A stretch of DNA of 7,194 nt from an uncultured bacterium (GCA_937895685.1 CALBMC010000102.1:1-7194), one strand, 5' to 3'; positions 1 to 4,215 are shown, counted from the first letter of the stretch. Notes: a model not told the origin generated them from the sequence alone. Program-made: numbers and translations.

Positions 1-154
1 AGTTATATGAGAGACACCACTTTTATTGATACAATCGTCACTCATTTTGGTAATCATCCCGGGTCAATTACTTGGGACACTCTTGCAATTATTGAAGTAA
101 AAATAGAAGTTGATTCAATAATGGGAACTTTAAGTATTCTTAAGTTATCAAAAA
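1..154. other. Unresolved window edge: possible gene ends
   Basis: No gene can be called firmly. On the plus strand one frame is open from the first base to a stop at 205-207. It reads like a beta-rich C-terminus (contains ITWDTLAIIEVKIEVDS), but it would have to run through the hairpin at 155-180 and overlap the end of cca by 30 nt, which argues against its last part. On the minus strand an ATG at 57 opens a frame (MITKMSDDCINKSG...) that stays open to the edge and could be the start of a gene downstream of the cca terminator. Neither has a recognised family. Sequence to the left of the window is needed to decide. Confidence 0.25.
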
Positions 155-180
155 GCACCCCGCAAGGAGTGCTTTTTTTA
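155..180 (-). terminator. Intrinsic terminator of cca (possibly bidirectional)
   Basis: An inverted repeat, AAAAAGCACCCC-GCAA-GGAGTGCTTTTT on the plus strand, lies directly at the end of cca. On the minus strand the one plus-strand mismatch (C.A) becomes a G.U wobble, so the hairpin is fully paired there and is followed by TTTTT. That favours cca as its client. The plus strand has a longer U-tract, so it may also stop a transcript coming from the left. Confidence 0.75.
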
Positions 181-1665
181 TTTCTTTACATTATGTTTTT
201 TATGTAATTCCTCGACTTCTTTTTCCTCGGCTTCTTCTTTTGTCTGTTTCGCTTTTTCGCCAAGAGCTTTCAATTCTTTGTCTGACAATCCGTTTAACTC
301 CCCTACTCTTTTGTCCAAATACTCTCGAGTATTTTTCTCAGGGTCATCGAGCACTTCTTCGAGAAGTGAATTTAGAATCCAGCCCATCCGTGGTCCAGGT
401 GTTATGCCAAGCTCTTTCATTAGAATGTTTCCATCAACTACAAGTTGCGAAACAGATATCGGATCACGGAGCACTTGTTCGATCATCGCATGATACTTGC
501 GCAGACGATACGGAGCTTCAGCTTTTGCCATTCCAACACGATCGCATTCGCGAACATTCATAAGTGTCCAAATATTTTCCACTCCTACATTACGAACAAT
601 TCTCCGAACAGCAGAAAGAGTGATCTGTTCTGTGTCAGAGAAAAACATGTGGTACCGTACAAGATTTGTTACAAGGTCGACAGTTTCGCGTGGGAACTTC
701 ATTCGCTCGAGTATCACCTTTGTCATCCGTGCGCCTACGACTTCGTGTCCGTAGAAAGTATATGCTTTCTTAGTTCCCTTTCTTCGAGTCTTTGGCTTTC
801 CGATATCGTGAAAGAGCGCAGAGAGCCTGATCTCAAGTGGCCAGTTTTTATCTGCTGCGTGTTGAAGCGCTTGGAGTAAGTGCTCATATACGTCGAACTT
901 GTGTGCACCTCCCTGCTCACAACCAATCCCCTGTTCTAGTTCTGGGATGAAATGTTTTAGTAATCCAAACTTCTGAAGCATCCCAACGCCGAGAGCTGGT
1001 TCGGGAGACAATATTATTTTTCTAAATTCATCACGAATTCTTTCTGTGGATATCTTTTGAATGGAATCAGCATTTTTTGCAACAGCTTCTAATGTCTCGC
1101 TTGAAATAACAAACCCGAGCTCAACAGAAAATCTCACCGCTCTCATTAGTCGAAGTGCGTCTTCTCCAAATCTTTCATTTGGCTCTCCTACTGTCCTTAA
1201 GACTTTTTCCTGAATGTCCTTTATACCTCCAAAAATGTCCTTTACAATGTCTTTTATAGGATCATAGGCAATTGCGTTAACTGTGAAGTCTCTACGCTGT
1301 AAATCGTCTTCTATGTTGTCTGAGAAGGTCACTAAATCGGGATGTCTGTGGTCTGTATAGCTTGTTTCTAGTCTAAATGGCGTAACTTCCACTGTAAAAT
1401 AGGTTGTTTCAGGTGAAACTACTCCTTCTTTTGGTATCATTACTGCAACTGTTCCAAATTTATTTTCGTATACTGTCTTTTCAAAAAGTCCTTGTATTTG
1501 TTCAGGATTAGCGTTTGTTGTTATGTCCCAGTCTTTTGGTTCACGACCAATTATTATGTCTCTAACGCAACCTCCAACCAAAAAAGCCTCAAAACCTGCA
1601 TTTTGAAGGGTTTTTGTTACATGTGTAACGTATTCGGGGATCTCTTTCTTGAAAGTTTGTTTCAT
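178..1665 (-). CDS. cca: CCA tRNA nucleotidyltransferase / poly(A) polymerase family, HD-domain type
   Basis: A 495-aa class II nucleotidyltransferase expected to add or repair the 3' CCA of tRNAs from CTP and ATP. The head domain carries LVGGCVRD (29-36) and the metal-binding pair D45-W-D47. The neck has RRDFTVNAIAYD (124-135) and the nucleotide-selecting motif EDALRLMRAVRF (168-179). An HD phosphohydrolase domain follows with LFHDIGK (284-290; H286, D287), as in HD-containing bacterial CCA enzymes. A short C-terminal motif, VDGNILMKELGI (410-421), precedes a very charged Lys/Glu tail (about 460-495). The start has no Shine-Dalgarno. The gene lies 44 nt downstream of tRNA-Arg on the same strand and probably shares its promoter. 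None of the four tRNA genes here encodes CCA, so this enzyme is needed. Activity limited to A- or C-addition cannot be excluded. A parS-like 16-mer lies inside the gene at 1405-1420, in a segment encoding VVSPET. Confidence 0.95.
   Translation of the reverse strand: MKQTFKKEIPEYVTHVTKTLQNAGFEAFLVGGCVRDIIIGREPKDWDITTNANPEQIQGLFEKTVYENKFGTVAVMIPKEGVVSPETTYFTVEVTPFRLETSYTDHRHPDLVTFSDNIEDDLQRRDFTVNAIAYDPIKDIVKDIFGGIKDIQEKVLRTVGEPNERFGEDALRLMRAVRFSVELGFVISSETLEAVAKNADSIQKISTERIRDEFRKIILSPEPALGVGMLQKFGLLKHFIPELEQGIGCEQGGAHKFDVYEHLLQALQHAADKNWPLEIRLSALFHDIGKPKTRRKGTKKAYTFYGHEVVGARMTKVILERMKFPRETVDLVTNLVRYHMFFSDTEQITLSAVRRIVRNVGVENIWTLMNVRECDRVGMAKAEAPYRLRKYHAMIEQVLRDPISVSQLVVDGNILMKELGITPGPRMGWILNSLLEEVLDDPEKNTREYLDKRVGELNGLSDKELKALGEKAKQTKEEAEEKEVEELHKKHNVKK
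1405..1420 (-). promoter_or_regulatory. parS-like site 1 (inside cca)
   Basis: On the minus strand the 16-mer reads AGTTTCACCTGAAACA. It differs from the classical parS consensus TGTTTCACGTGAAACA at two positions, and from each of the two other strong sites in this window (2198 and 2982) at one position. It would be bound by ParB (Spo0J). Here it encodes part of the peptide VVSPETT. See the findings for the cluster argument. Confidence 0.55.
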
Positions 1666-1709
1666 AAGAAACTTTTTGCGCCCGGATTAGGTTAATTTTA
1701 GTTTAAATG

Positions 1710-1781
1710 TGCCCCCAGAGGGAATCGAACCCCCATCACTGGTTCCGAAGACCAGTACTCTATCCATTAAGCTATGGAGGC
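1710..1781 (-). tRNA. tRNA-Arg(TCG)
   Basis: A full cloverleaf can be drawn on the minus strand. The acceptor arms are GCCTCCA and TGGGGGC with one G.U pair, followed by discriminator A. The D arm is GCTT/GAGT. The anticodon arm CTGGT-CTTCGGA-ACCAG places TCG at 34-36. The T arm is GGGGG-TTCGATT-CCCTC. The 3' flank is CAT, so CCA is not encoded. The UCG anticodon reads CGA, and with a suitably modified U34 could serve more of the CGN box. The gene is 44 nt upstream of cca on the same strand. A leader hairpin at 1780-1805 includes the first two bases of the mature tRNA. Confidence 0.95.
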
Positions 1782-1805
1782 GCTTTAGCTATCCGGCTTT
1801 AGCGC
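1780..1805 (-). other. Leader hairpin overlapping the 5' end of tRNA-Arg
   Basis: GCGCT (1780-1784) pairs with AGCGC (1801-1805). Inside a TT/TT internal loop, AGC (1787-1789) pairs with GCT (1796-1798) around a six-base loop. The stem takes in positions 1 and 2 of the mature tRNA, so it would compete with acceptor-stem folding or affect RNase P access. The 9-mer GCTTTAGCG in it (1796-1804) recurs at 3620-3628, in the hairpin before tRNA-Gly(TCC). Confidence 0.45.
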
Positions 1806-1829
1806 TATTTGTTATTAATAAACTGTGAA

Positions 1830-1857
1830 ATTATACACTATTTTCTAGTTTTATCAA
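1830..1857 (-). promoter_or_regulatory. Promoter of the tRNA-Arg/cca unit
   Basis: On the minus strand there is a -35 TTGATA (1852-1857), a 16-bp spacer and a perfect -10 TATAAT (1830-1835). The expected start near 1823 gives a leader of about 40 nt before tRNA-Arg. No equally good promoter is seen between the tRNA and cca, so read-through into cca is likely. Confidence 0.75.
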
Positions 1858-2033
1858 ATAAACAGGGATTTATAGCCTTTATTTATCCTGGGTATTATAA
1901 AAGGCTGTAAATGTTTCTTGTGTAACAATCCCGCTTCTTACCACAGGGCCTTATTTATAAGGTTTTACCTTTAACTGTTTGATTTGTTTCCTATCAAGCT
2001 ATCCCTGGCTCTAGATCAAGGCTCTACCTTTAT
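1858..2033. repeat. Intergenic stretch with inverted repeats, no gene seen
   Basis: No open frame of note. It holds a 12-bp inverted repeat with one G.U (TTTATAGCCTTT at 1869-1880, AAAGGCTGTAAA at 1900-1911, loop 19 nt). It also holds a small AT palindrome, CCTTAT-TT-ATAAGG (1949-1962), followed by TTTT, and the overlapping AAGGT-TTT-ACCTT. Near the right end are short direct repeats of GGCTCTA and ATCAAG. A CCTTAT/ATAAGG hairpin with a slightly larger loop recurs at 7164-7179. I assign no function. Confidence 0.4.
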
Positions 2034-2036
2034 TTG

Positions 2037-2065
2037 TTGTGTAACTTTACAAATTACTGTATTAT
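2037..2065 (+). promoter_or_regulatory. Promoter of the HTH/LAGLIDADG-like gene
   Basis: TTGTGT (2037-2042), a 17-bp spacer and TATTAT (2060-2065). The ATG begins 11 bases after the end of the -10, so the transcript would have a leader of only a few nucleotides. The stretch from the -10 to the start closely resembles the one before the membrane protein gene at 4349 (TATTAT, then ATTAGTATGA in both). Confidence 0.5.
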
Positions 2066-2075
2066 CATAATTAGT

Positions 2076-2735
2076 ATGATACAAAAAGAGGAAAGAAATA
2101 GGGCTTTTCACATGAAACAAGAAGGCTTTTCTGTTTCAGACATATCCAAATCTTTAAGTATTTCTAAAAATACCCTATATAAGTGGTTTTCACAGGGTGT
2201 TTCACCTGAAACAATTGAGAGAGTCGTTTTTTCAAAGAAAGAACGGATTGAAAGACTTAAAAACATAAATGAAGCTAGAAGAGAAAAACTAGACCGTTAT
2301 TACCAAAGAGCCAAAGAAGAAGCTAGGTCCGAATTCTTGGTTTTTTCAAAAAATCCTCTTTTTATCGCTGGCATGACAGCTTATTGGGTTGGGGGAGACC
2401 GGGTTTCTAAATATAACCTTAGAATGGGGAACTCGGATCCTGGGGTTCTGTTGGTTTTTGCTAACTTCTTGACCAGGTTCCTTGCCGTTCAAAGGAAAAG
2501 CCTTAAGGCACAGGTTTTTTTTGATAATTCAATCAATCCTGATATATGCCTTGAGTTTTGGGCAATTAATCTAAAACTAGAGAGGGATCAGTTTATGGCG
2601 AGTATTTTATTGAACAGGGGTAGGAAAACCAAGAAATCTAGGTATGGTAATTGTAATATTGGTATAACTAGTAGATTTTTAAAAACCAAAATGCTAGAAT
2701 GGATTACAATTTTCGATAGAGAAATGCGGTCATAG
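2076..2735 (+). CDS. HTH domain plus LAGLIDADG-like protein
   Basis: 219 aa from ATG 2076. A TTG 42 nt upstream is in frame but lies in the promoter, so it was not used. Residues about 5-40 form a resolvase/Hin-like helix-turn-helix (AFHMKQEGFSVSDISKSLSI, then SKNTLYKWF). A charged helical linker spans about 50-90. The C-terminal part (FIAGMTAYWVGGD 96-108, GNSDPGVLLVFANFL 118-132, then CLEFWAINL 158-166) resembles a CPR and actinobacterial family distantly related to LAGLIDADG endonucleases. There the motif usually ends YWxEG; here it is YWVGGD, so the expected acidic residue is shifted or lost and the nuclease may be inactive. Possible roles are a homing-type nuclease, a degenerate one, or a DNA-binding regulator. 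The gene contains two parS-like sequences, and its last 10 nt lie inside tRNA-Gly(GCC). Confidence 0.75.
   Translation: MIQKEERNRAFHMKQEGFSVSDISKSLSISKNTLYKWFSQGVSPETIERVVFSKKERIERLKNINEARREKLDRYYQRAKEEARSEFLVFSKNPLFIAGMTAYWVGGDRVSKYNLRMGNSDPGVLLVFANFLTRFLAVQRKSLKAQVFFDNSINPDICLEFWAINLKLERDQFMASILLNRGRKTKKSRYGNCNIGITSRFLKTKMLEWITIFDREMRS
2104..2119 (+). promoter_or_regulatory. Weak parS-like site (inside the HTH gene)
   Basis: CTTTTCACATGAAACA matches the parS consensus at 13 of 16 positions, with the TTTCAC and TGAAACA halves intact. Alone it would not be notable. It lies 94 nt from a 15/16 match. Confidence 0.3.
2198..2213 (+). promoter_or_regulatory. parS-like site 2 (inside the HTH gene)
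   Basis: TGTTTCACCTGAAACA matches the ParB-binding consensus TGTTTCACGTGAAACA at 15 of 16 positions; the only change is at the centre of the palindrome. It encodes VSPET, the same peptide in the same frame as site 1 in cca, although the two proteins are unrelated. Confidence 0.6.
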
Positions 2736-2796
2736 TTTAGTGGTAAAACACGATCTTGCCAAGATTGAGGCGGGAGTCCGATTCTCCCTGACCGCA
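2726..2796 (+). tRNA. tRNA-Gly(GCC)
   Basis: The acceptor arms GCGGTCA and TGACCGC pair fully, with discriminator A. The D arm is GTTT/AAAC with GG in the loop. The anticodon arm CGATC-TTGCCAA-GATTG gives GCC. The T arm is GGGAG-TCCGATT-CTCCC. The T loop has C at position 55, where nearly all elongator tRNAs have U (pseudouridine); the second tRNA-Gly here has the normal TTCGATT. The stop codon of the upstream gene is at 2733-2735, inside this tRNA. CCA is not encoded. A TGGTATAAC extended -10-like sequence at 2660-2668 could give it its own promoter. Confidence 0.94.
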
Positions 2797-2837
2797 CAAA
2801 ATTTAAGTAAAAGACAAAGGGAAAAGAGTCTGTTTAC

Positions 2838-2857
2838 TTATTCACAAATGTGGAAAA
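2838..2857. promoter_or_regulatory. Inverted pair of DnaA-box-like 9-mers
   Basis: TTATTCACA on the plus strand (2838-2846) fits TTATNCACA. TGTGGAAAA (2849-2857) is TTTTCCACA on the other strand and fits the relaxed TTWTNCACA. They are separated by two bases. A third, poorer match (TTAAACACA, minus) follows at 2859-2867. Single matches of this quality occur by chance at this AT content; the tight inverted pairing beside parS makes this one worth listing. Confidence 0.4.
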
Positions 2858-2981
2858 ATGTGTTTAATAAGTTTATAAAAGACATGTCTTTAACAGAAAA
2901 GCCTTATTTTAAAAAGGGAAGACGCCAAAATAAGCTTATTTTAAAAGGACATTTGTATTTTAAAGAAATATAGGAAAAATC

Positions 2982-2997
2982 AGTTTCACGTGAAACA
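2982..2997 (+). promoter_or_regulatory. parS: parS site 3, intergenic
   Basis: AGTTTCACGTGAAACA matches the classical parS at 15 of 16 positions and contains the complete 14-bp palindrome GTTTCACGTGAAAC. ParB clamps load at such sites. It overlaps the likely -35 region of yraN (about 2989-2996), so ParB binding could also affect that promoter. No parA or parB gene is in the window. Confidence 0.75.
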
Positions 2998-3011
2998 TTA
3001 TTTATTTTTTA

Positions 3012-3019
3012 TATATAAA
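3012..3019 (+). promoter_or_regulatory. Likely -10 of yraN
   Basis: TATATAAA ends 9 nt before the ATG of yraN, implying a transcript with almost no leader. No clear -35 is seen; the expected position falls on the right half of parS site 3. Confidence 0.4.
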
Positions 3020-3028
3020 ACATAGAAA

Positions 3029-3403
3029 ATGCCCAAGATATTTACCTCAAAATCACAAAAAATAGGGGAGTTTGGAGAAAAAATTGCAGAAAAATTTCTA
3101 AAGGACAAAGGTTTTAAAATAGTGGAGAAAAATTTTTGTTCAAGAAATGGTGAAATAGACATAATTGCAGACATTGGAGGAGTTAGGCATTTCATTGAAG
3201 TTAAGAGTTCTATTTCTGGGTCTGCAAAAGTTGATCCTGTTGAGAATATGACCTCTTTTAAAATACAAAAGCAAAGGGCCGTTATCTCTGAGTATCTACG
3301 GGAAAAGAGGGGTGTCTCTGATTGGCAGATAGATGTCCTTTTTGTTTATCTAGATATAAAAGACAGGGTTGCAAAAGTAGAATACCTAGAATGCGCATTT
3401 TGA
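3029..3403 (+). CDS. yraN: YraN / UPF0102 family putative endonuclease
   Basis: 124 aa, the usual length for the family. The N-terminal GEFGEKIAEKFLKDKGFKIVEKNF (13-36) and the core NGEIDIIA (40-47) lead to FIEVKSS (55-61). E42, D44, E57 and K59 fit the PD-(D/E)XK-like nuclease fold (family knowledge); most relatives read EVKTR, here EVKSS. The tail WQIDVLFVYLD then KVEYLECAF is typical of Parcubacterial members. The biological role of the family is poorly defined, with links to recombination or repair of DNA ends. No Shine-Dalgarno is present. It ends in TGA, and a hairpin at 3433-3463 follows. Confidence 0.9.
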   Translation: MPKIFTSKSQKIGEFGEKIAEKFLKDKGFKIVEKNFCSRNGEIDIIADIGGVRHFIEVKSSISGSAKVDPVENMTSFKIQKQRAVISEYLREKRGVSDWQIDVLFVYLDIKDRVAKVEYLECAF

Positions 3404-3432
3404 AATAAGGATTTTTATGTTATGCTGTTTTT

Positions 3433-3463
3433 GCAAAACCAGTAATAAGGTTTTTGCTTTTTG
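3433..3463 (+). terminator. Likely terminator after yraN
   Basis: GCAAAACC and GGTTTTTGC pair with one bulge around AGTAATAA and are followed by TTTTTG. It lies 30 nt after the yraN stop and just before tRNA-Pro. Confidence 0.55.
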
Positions 3464-3477
3464 TTTAACAACTGAGT

Positions 3478-3548
3478 CGGGGTGTAGTACATCGGTAGTA
3501 TACGCGGTTTGGGACCGTGAGAGCCGAGTTCGATTCTCGGCACCCCGA
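3478..3548 (+). tRNA. tRNA-Pro(TGG)
   Basis: The acceptor CGGGGTG/CACCCCG has the C1-G72 pair typical of bacterial tRNA-Pro, and the discriminator is A. The D arm is GTAC/GTAT. The anticodon arm CGCGG-TTTGGGA-CCGTG gives TGG. The T arm is CCGAG-TTCGATT-CTCGG. CCA is not encoded (the flank is CCCA after the discriminator). The flanks continue the acceptor helix: bases 3468-3477 pair with 3548-3557 with one A.C mismatch, using the discriminator base in the last pair. Confidence 0.95.
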
Positions 3549-3553
3549 CCCAG

Positions 3554-3582
3554 TTGTGAAATAATTAATTTTGAGTTATATT
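3554..3582 (+). promoter_or_regulatory. Possible promoter of tRNA-Gly(TCC)
   Basis: TTGTGA (3554-3559), a 17-bp spacer and TATATT (3577-3582). The start near 3589 would give a leader of about 47 nt that includes the hairpin at 3610-3637. Confidence 0.45.
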
Positions 3583-3609
3583 CATTAAATGTTAAAGCAA
3601 AACAGGCTT

Positions 3610-3637
3610 GCCCTGCGTAGCTTTAGCGAAGCAGGGC
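3610..3637 (+). repeat. REP-like hairpin overlapping the 5' end of tRNA-Gly(TCC)
   Basis: GCCCTGC (3610-3616) pairs with GCAGGGC (3631-3637) around a 14-nt loop containing GCTTTAGCG. The right arm includes the first two bases of the mature tRNA. The compact GC-rich palindrome in AT-rich surroundings looks like a dispersed REP-type element. A genome-wide count is needed to confirm repetition; within this window only the 9-mer GCTTTAGCG recurs (1796-1804). Confidence 0.5.
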
Positions 3638-3706
3638 GGGACTAGTTTAGTGGCAGAATGGGAGTTTTCCAAACTCTAGGCGGGAGTTCGATTCTCCCGT
3701 CCCGCA
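3636..3706 (+). tRNA. tRNA-Gly(TCC)
   Basis: The acceptor GCGGGAC/GTCCCGC pairs fully, with discriminator A. The anticodon arm GGAGT-TTTCCAA-ACTCT gives TCC. The T arm GGGAG-TTCGATT-CTCCC is normal. It is clearly related to tRNA-Gly(GCC) at 2726, with the same TAGTTTAGTGG D region and the same GCACAAA after the T arm. CCA is not encoded. A 20-bp hairpin starts two bases after the discriminator. Confidence 0.95.
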
Positions 3707-3707
3707 C

Positions 3708-3749
3708 AAATGAAAAATACCTAGATATTCATCTGGGTATTTTTCATTT
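3708..3749 (+). terminator. Long hairpin terminator after tRNA-Gly(TCC)
   Basis: AAATGAAAAATACC (3708-3721) pairs with GGTATTTTTCATTT (3736-3749). The helix continues through TAGAT/ATCTG-type pairing to an ATTC tetraloop, about 20 bp in all with one G.U. The U-rich right arm fits an intrinsic terminator. Its two-base distance from the tRNA means it could also define the 3' trailer for processing. Confidence 0.65.
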
Positions 3750-3762
3750 CACATATTTATTT

Positions 3763-3798
3763 AGGGAGAATCGGACGGGAAAGGGGTCGGGAAAACTC
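3763..3798 (-). pseudogene. Antisense remnant of a tRNA-Gly
   Basis: Read on the minus strand, GAGTTTTCC (3790-3798) matches the anticodon arm of tRNA-Gly(TCC). After 14 nt, TCCGATTCTCCC matches a tRNA-Gly T arm; the corresponding gap in the intact gene is 16 nt. GTCCGATTCTCCCT (3763-3776) is an exact 14-nt match to the T arm of tRNA-Gly(GCC), including the unusual C55. The left half of the T stem and both acceptor arms are lost, so it cannot fold as a tRNA. It could also be a recombination footprint rather than an old gene. Confidence 0.4.
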
Positions 3799-3883
3799 TA
3801 GTTTTCCTGTTGAGGAAAGTATTGAGAATCGTGGGTTCTCAAAAATCTTAGAGTGAAGCGAGAAGATTTGTAAGATAAAAAGC
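3799..3883. repeat. Spacer with two small hairpins
   Basis: TTGAGAA and TTCTCAA (3822-3842) form a 7-bp stem with a 7-base loop. AAATCTT and AAGATTT (3843-3869) form another around AGAGTGAAGCGAG. No gene is seen. The GAAGC element in the second loop recalls the palindrome at 3610. Function unknown. Confidence 0.3.
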
Positions 3884-3913
3884 AAAAAACCGCCCGATAG
3901 GGGGCGATTTTTT
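3884..3913 (-). terminator. Terminator of hup
   Basis: The inverted repeat has GC-rich CGCCC/GGGCG arms flanked by A6 and T6. The plus-strand C.A mismatch becomes G.U on the minus strand, so it folds best as the end of the hup transcript, about 30 nt after the hup stop. It may act in both directions. Confidence 0.8.
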
Positions 3914-3942
3914 GTTTAAACTTATTTTTTCTCGAGAAAAAA

Positions 3943-4215
3943 TTATTTAACTGCGTCTTTTAGAGCTTTTGCTGCTCTAAATTTAGGAACACGTGTAGCG
4001 GCTACTTTGACTTGTTCTCCAGTTTTTGGATTTCGAGCCATTCGAGCTGCACGAGGTTTTACAGAAAAGATACCAAGTCCTGCGATTGAAACTTCACCTC
4101 CTTTTTTCAAAGTGGCAATGATTGAATCGATAAGACCATTCACGATTTCTTCGGCTGCAACTTTTGTTCCACCCATTTTGCCGTGAACGAACTCAACTAG
4201 ATCTTGTTTATTCAT
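3943..4215 (-). CDS. hup: HU family DNA-binding protein
   Basis: 90 aa, the standard length. The N-terminal dimerisation helices (NKQDLVEFV, then EEIVNGLIDSIIATLKKG) lead to GLGIFSVKPRAAR (46-58) and the DNA-intercalating arm with ARNPKTGEQ (60-68; P63), ending FRAAKALKDAV. HU dimers bend and compact DNA and assist replication initiation and recombination. The gene is monocistronic, transcribed away from a small membrane protein gene, with its own promoter at 4289-4317 and terminator at 3884-3913. The leader is about 65 nt without a Shine-Dalgarno. IHF is less likely because no IHF-specific features are seen. Confidence 0.96.
   Translation of the reverse strand: MNKQDLVEFVHGKMGGTKVAAEEIVNGLIDSIIATLKKGGEVSIAGLGIFSVKPRAARMARNPKTGEQVKVAATRVPKFRAAKALKDAVK

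Larger units (their letters stand above)
2797..3028. other. Palindrome-rich spacer, candidate origin or partition region
   Basis: No convincing gene. In order it carries a tail-to-tail pair of DnaA-box-like 9-mers (2838-2857), a perfect 14-bp palindrome AAAGACATGTCTTT (2878-2891), two direct copies of CTTATTTTAAAA (2903 and 2935), the second overlapping a perfect 16-bp palindrome AAAATAAGCTTATTTT (2927-2942), the parS site (2982-2997) and an AT-rich stretch before yraN. The density of two-fold symmetric elements is the highest in the window. A partition or replication role is an inference. Confidence 0.45.

Noticed and set aside
240..926. Several overlapping frames opposite or beside cca
   Set aside because: Shadows of the cca reading frame, with no domain content or start signals.
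1045..1053. DnaA-box-like ATATCCACA (minus strand) inside cca
   Set aside because: A single 8/9 match within coding sequence, expected by chance.
1831..1839. DnaA-box-like TTATACACT
   Set aside because: It is an 8/9 match only, and its bases are part of the good TATAAT promoter on the other strand.
2034..2075. TTG start extending the HTH protein by 14 residues
   Set aside because: The extra residues are encoded by the -35/-10 region, have no Shine-Dalgarno, and are not part of the HTH fold.
2740..2973. 77-aa plus-strand open frame after the HTH gene
   Set aside because: Its start and first 19 codons lie inside tRNA-Gly(GCC), and the rest crosses the DnaA-box-like pair and palindromes. It has no recognisable family and no promoter placement. 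A 41-aa version from ATG 2849 cannot be fully excluded.
3417..3620. 67-aa plus-strand open frame
   Set aside because: It spans the yraN terminator hairpin and the whole of tRNA-Pro, so it is a chance frame.
3822..3869. Pair of 7-bp hairpins considered as a CRISPR-like or structured RNA
   Set aside because: There are only two unlike stems, with no repeat-spacer regularity and no cas gene, so no specific RNA family can be supported.
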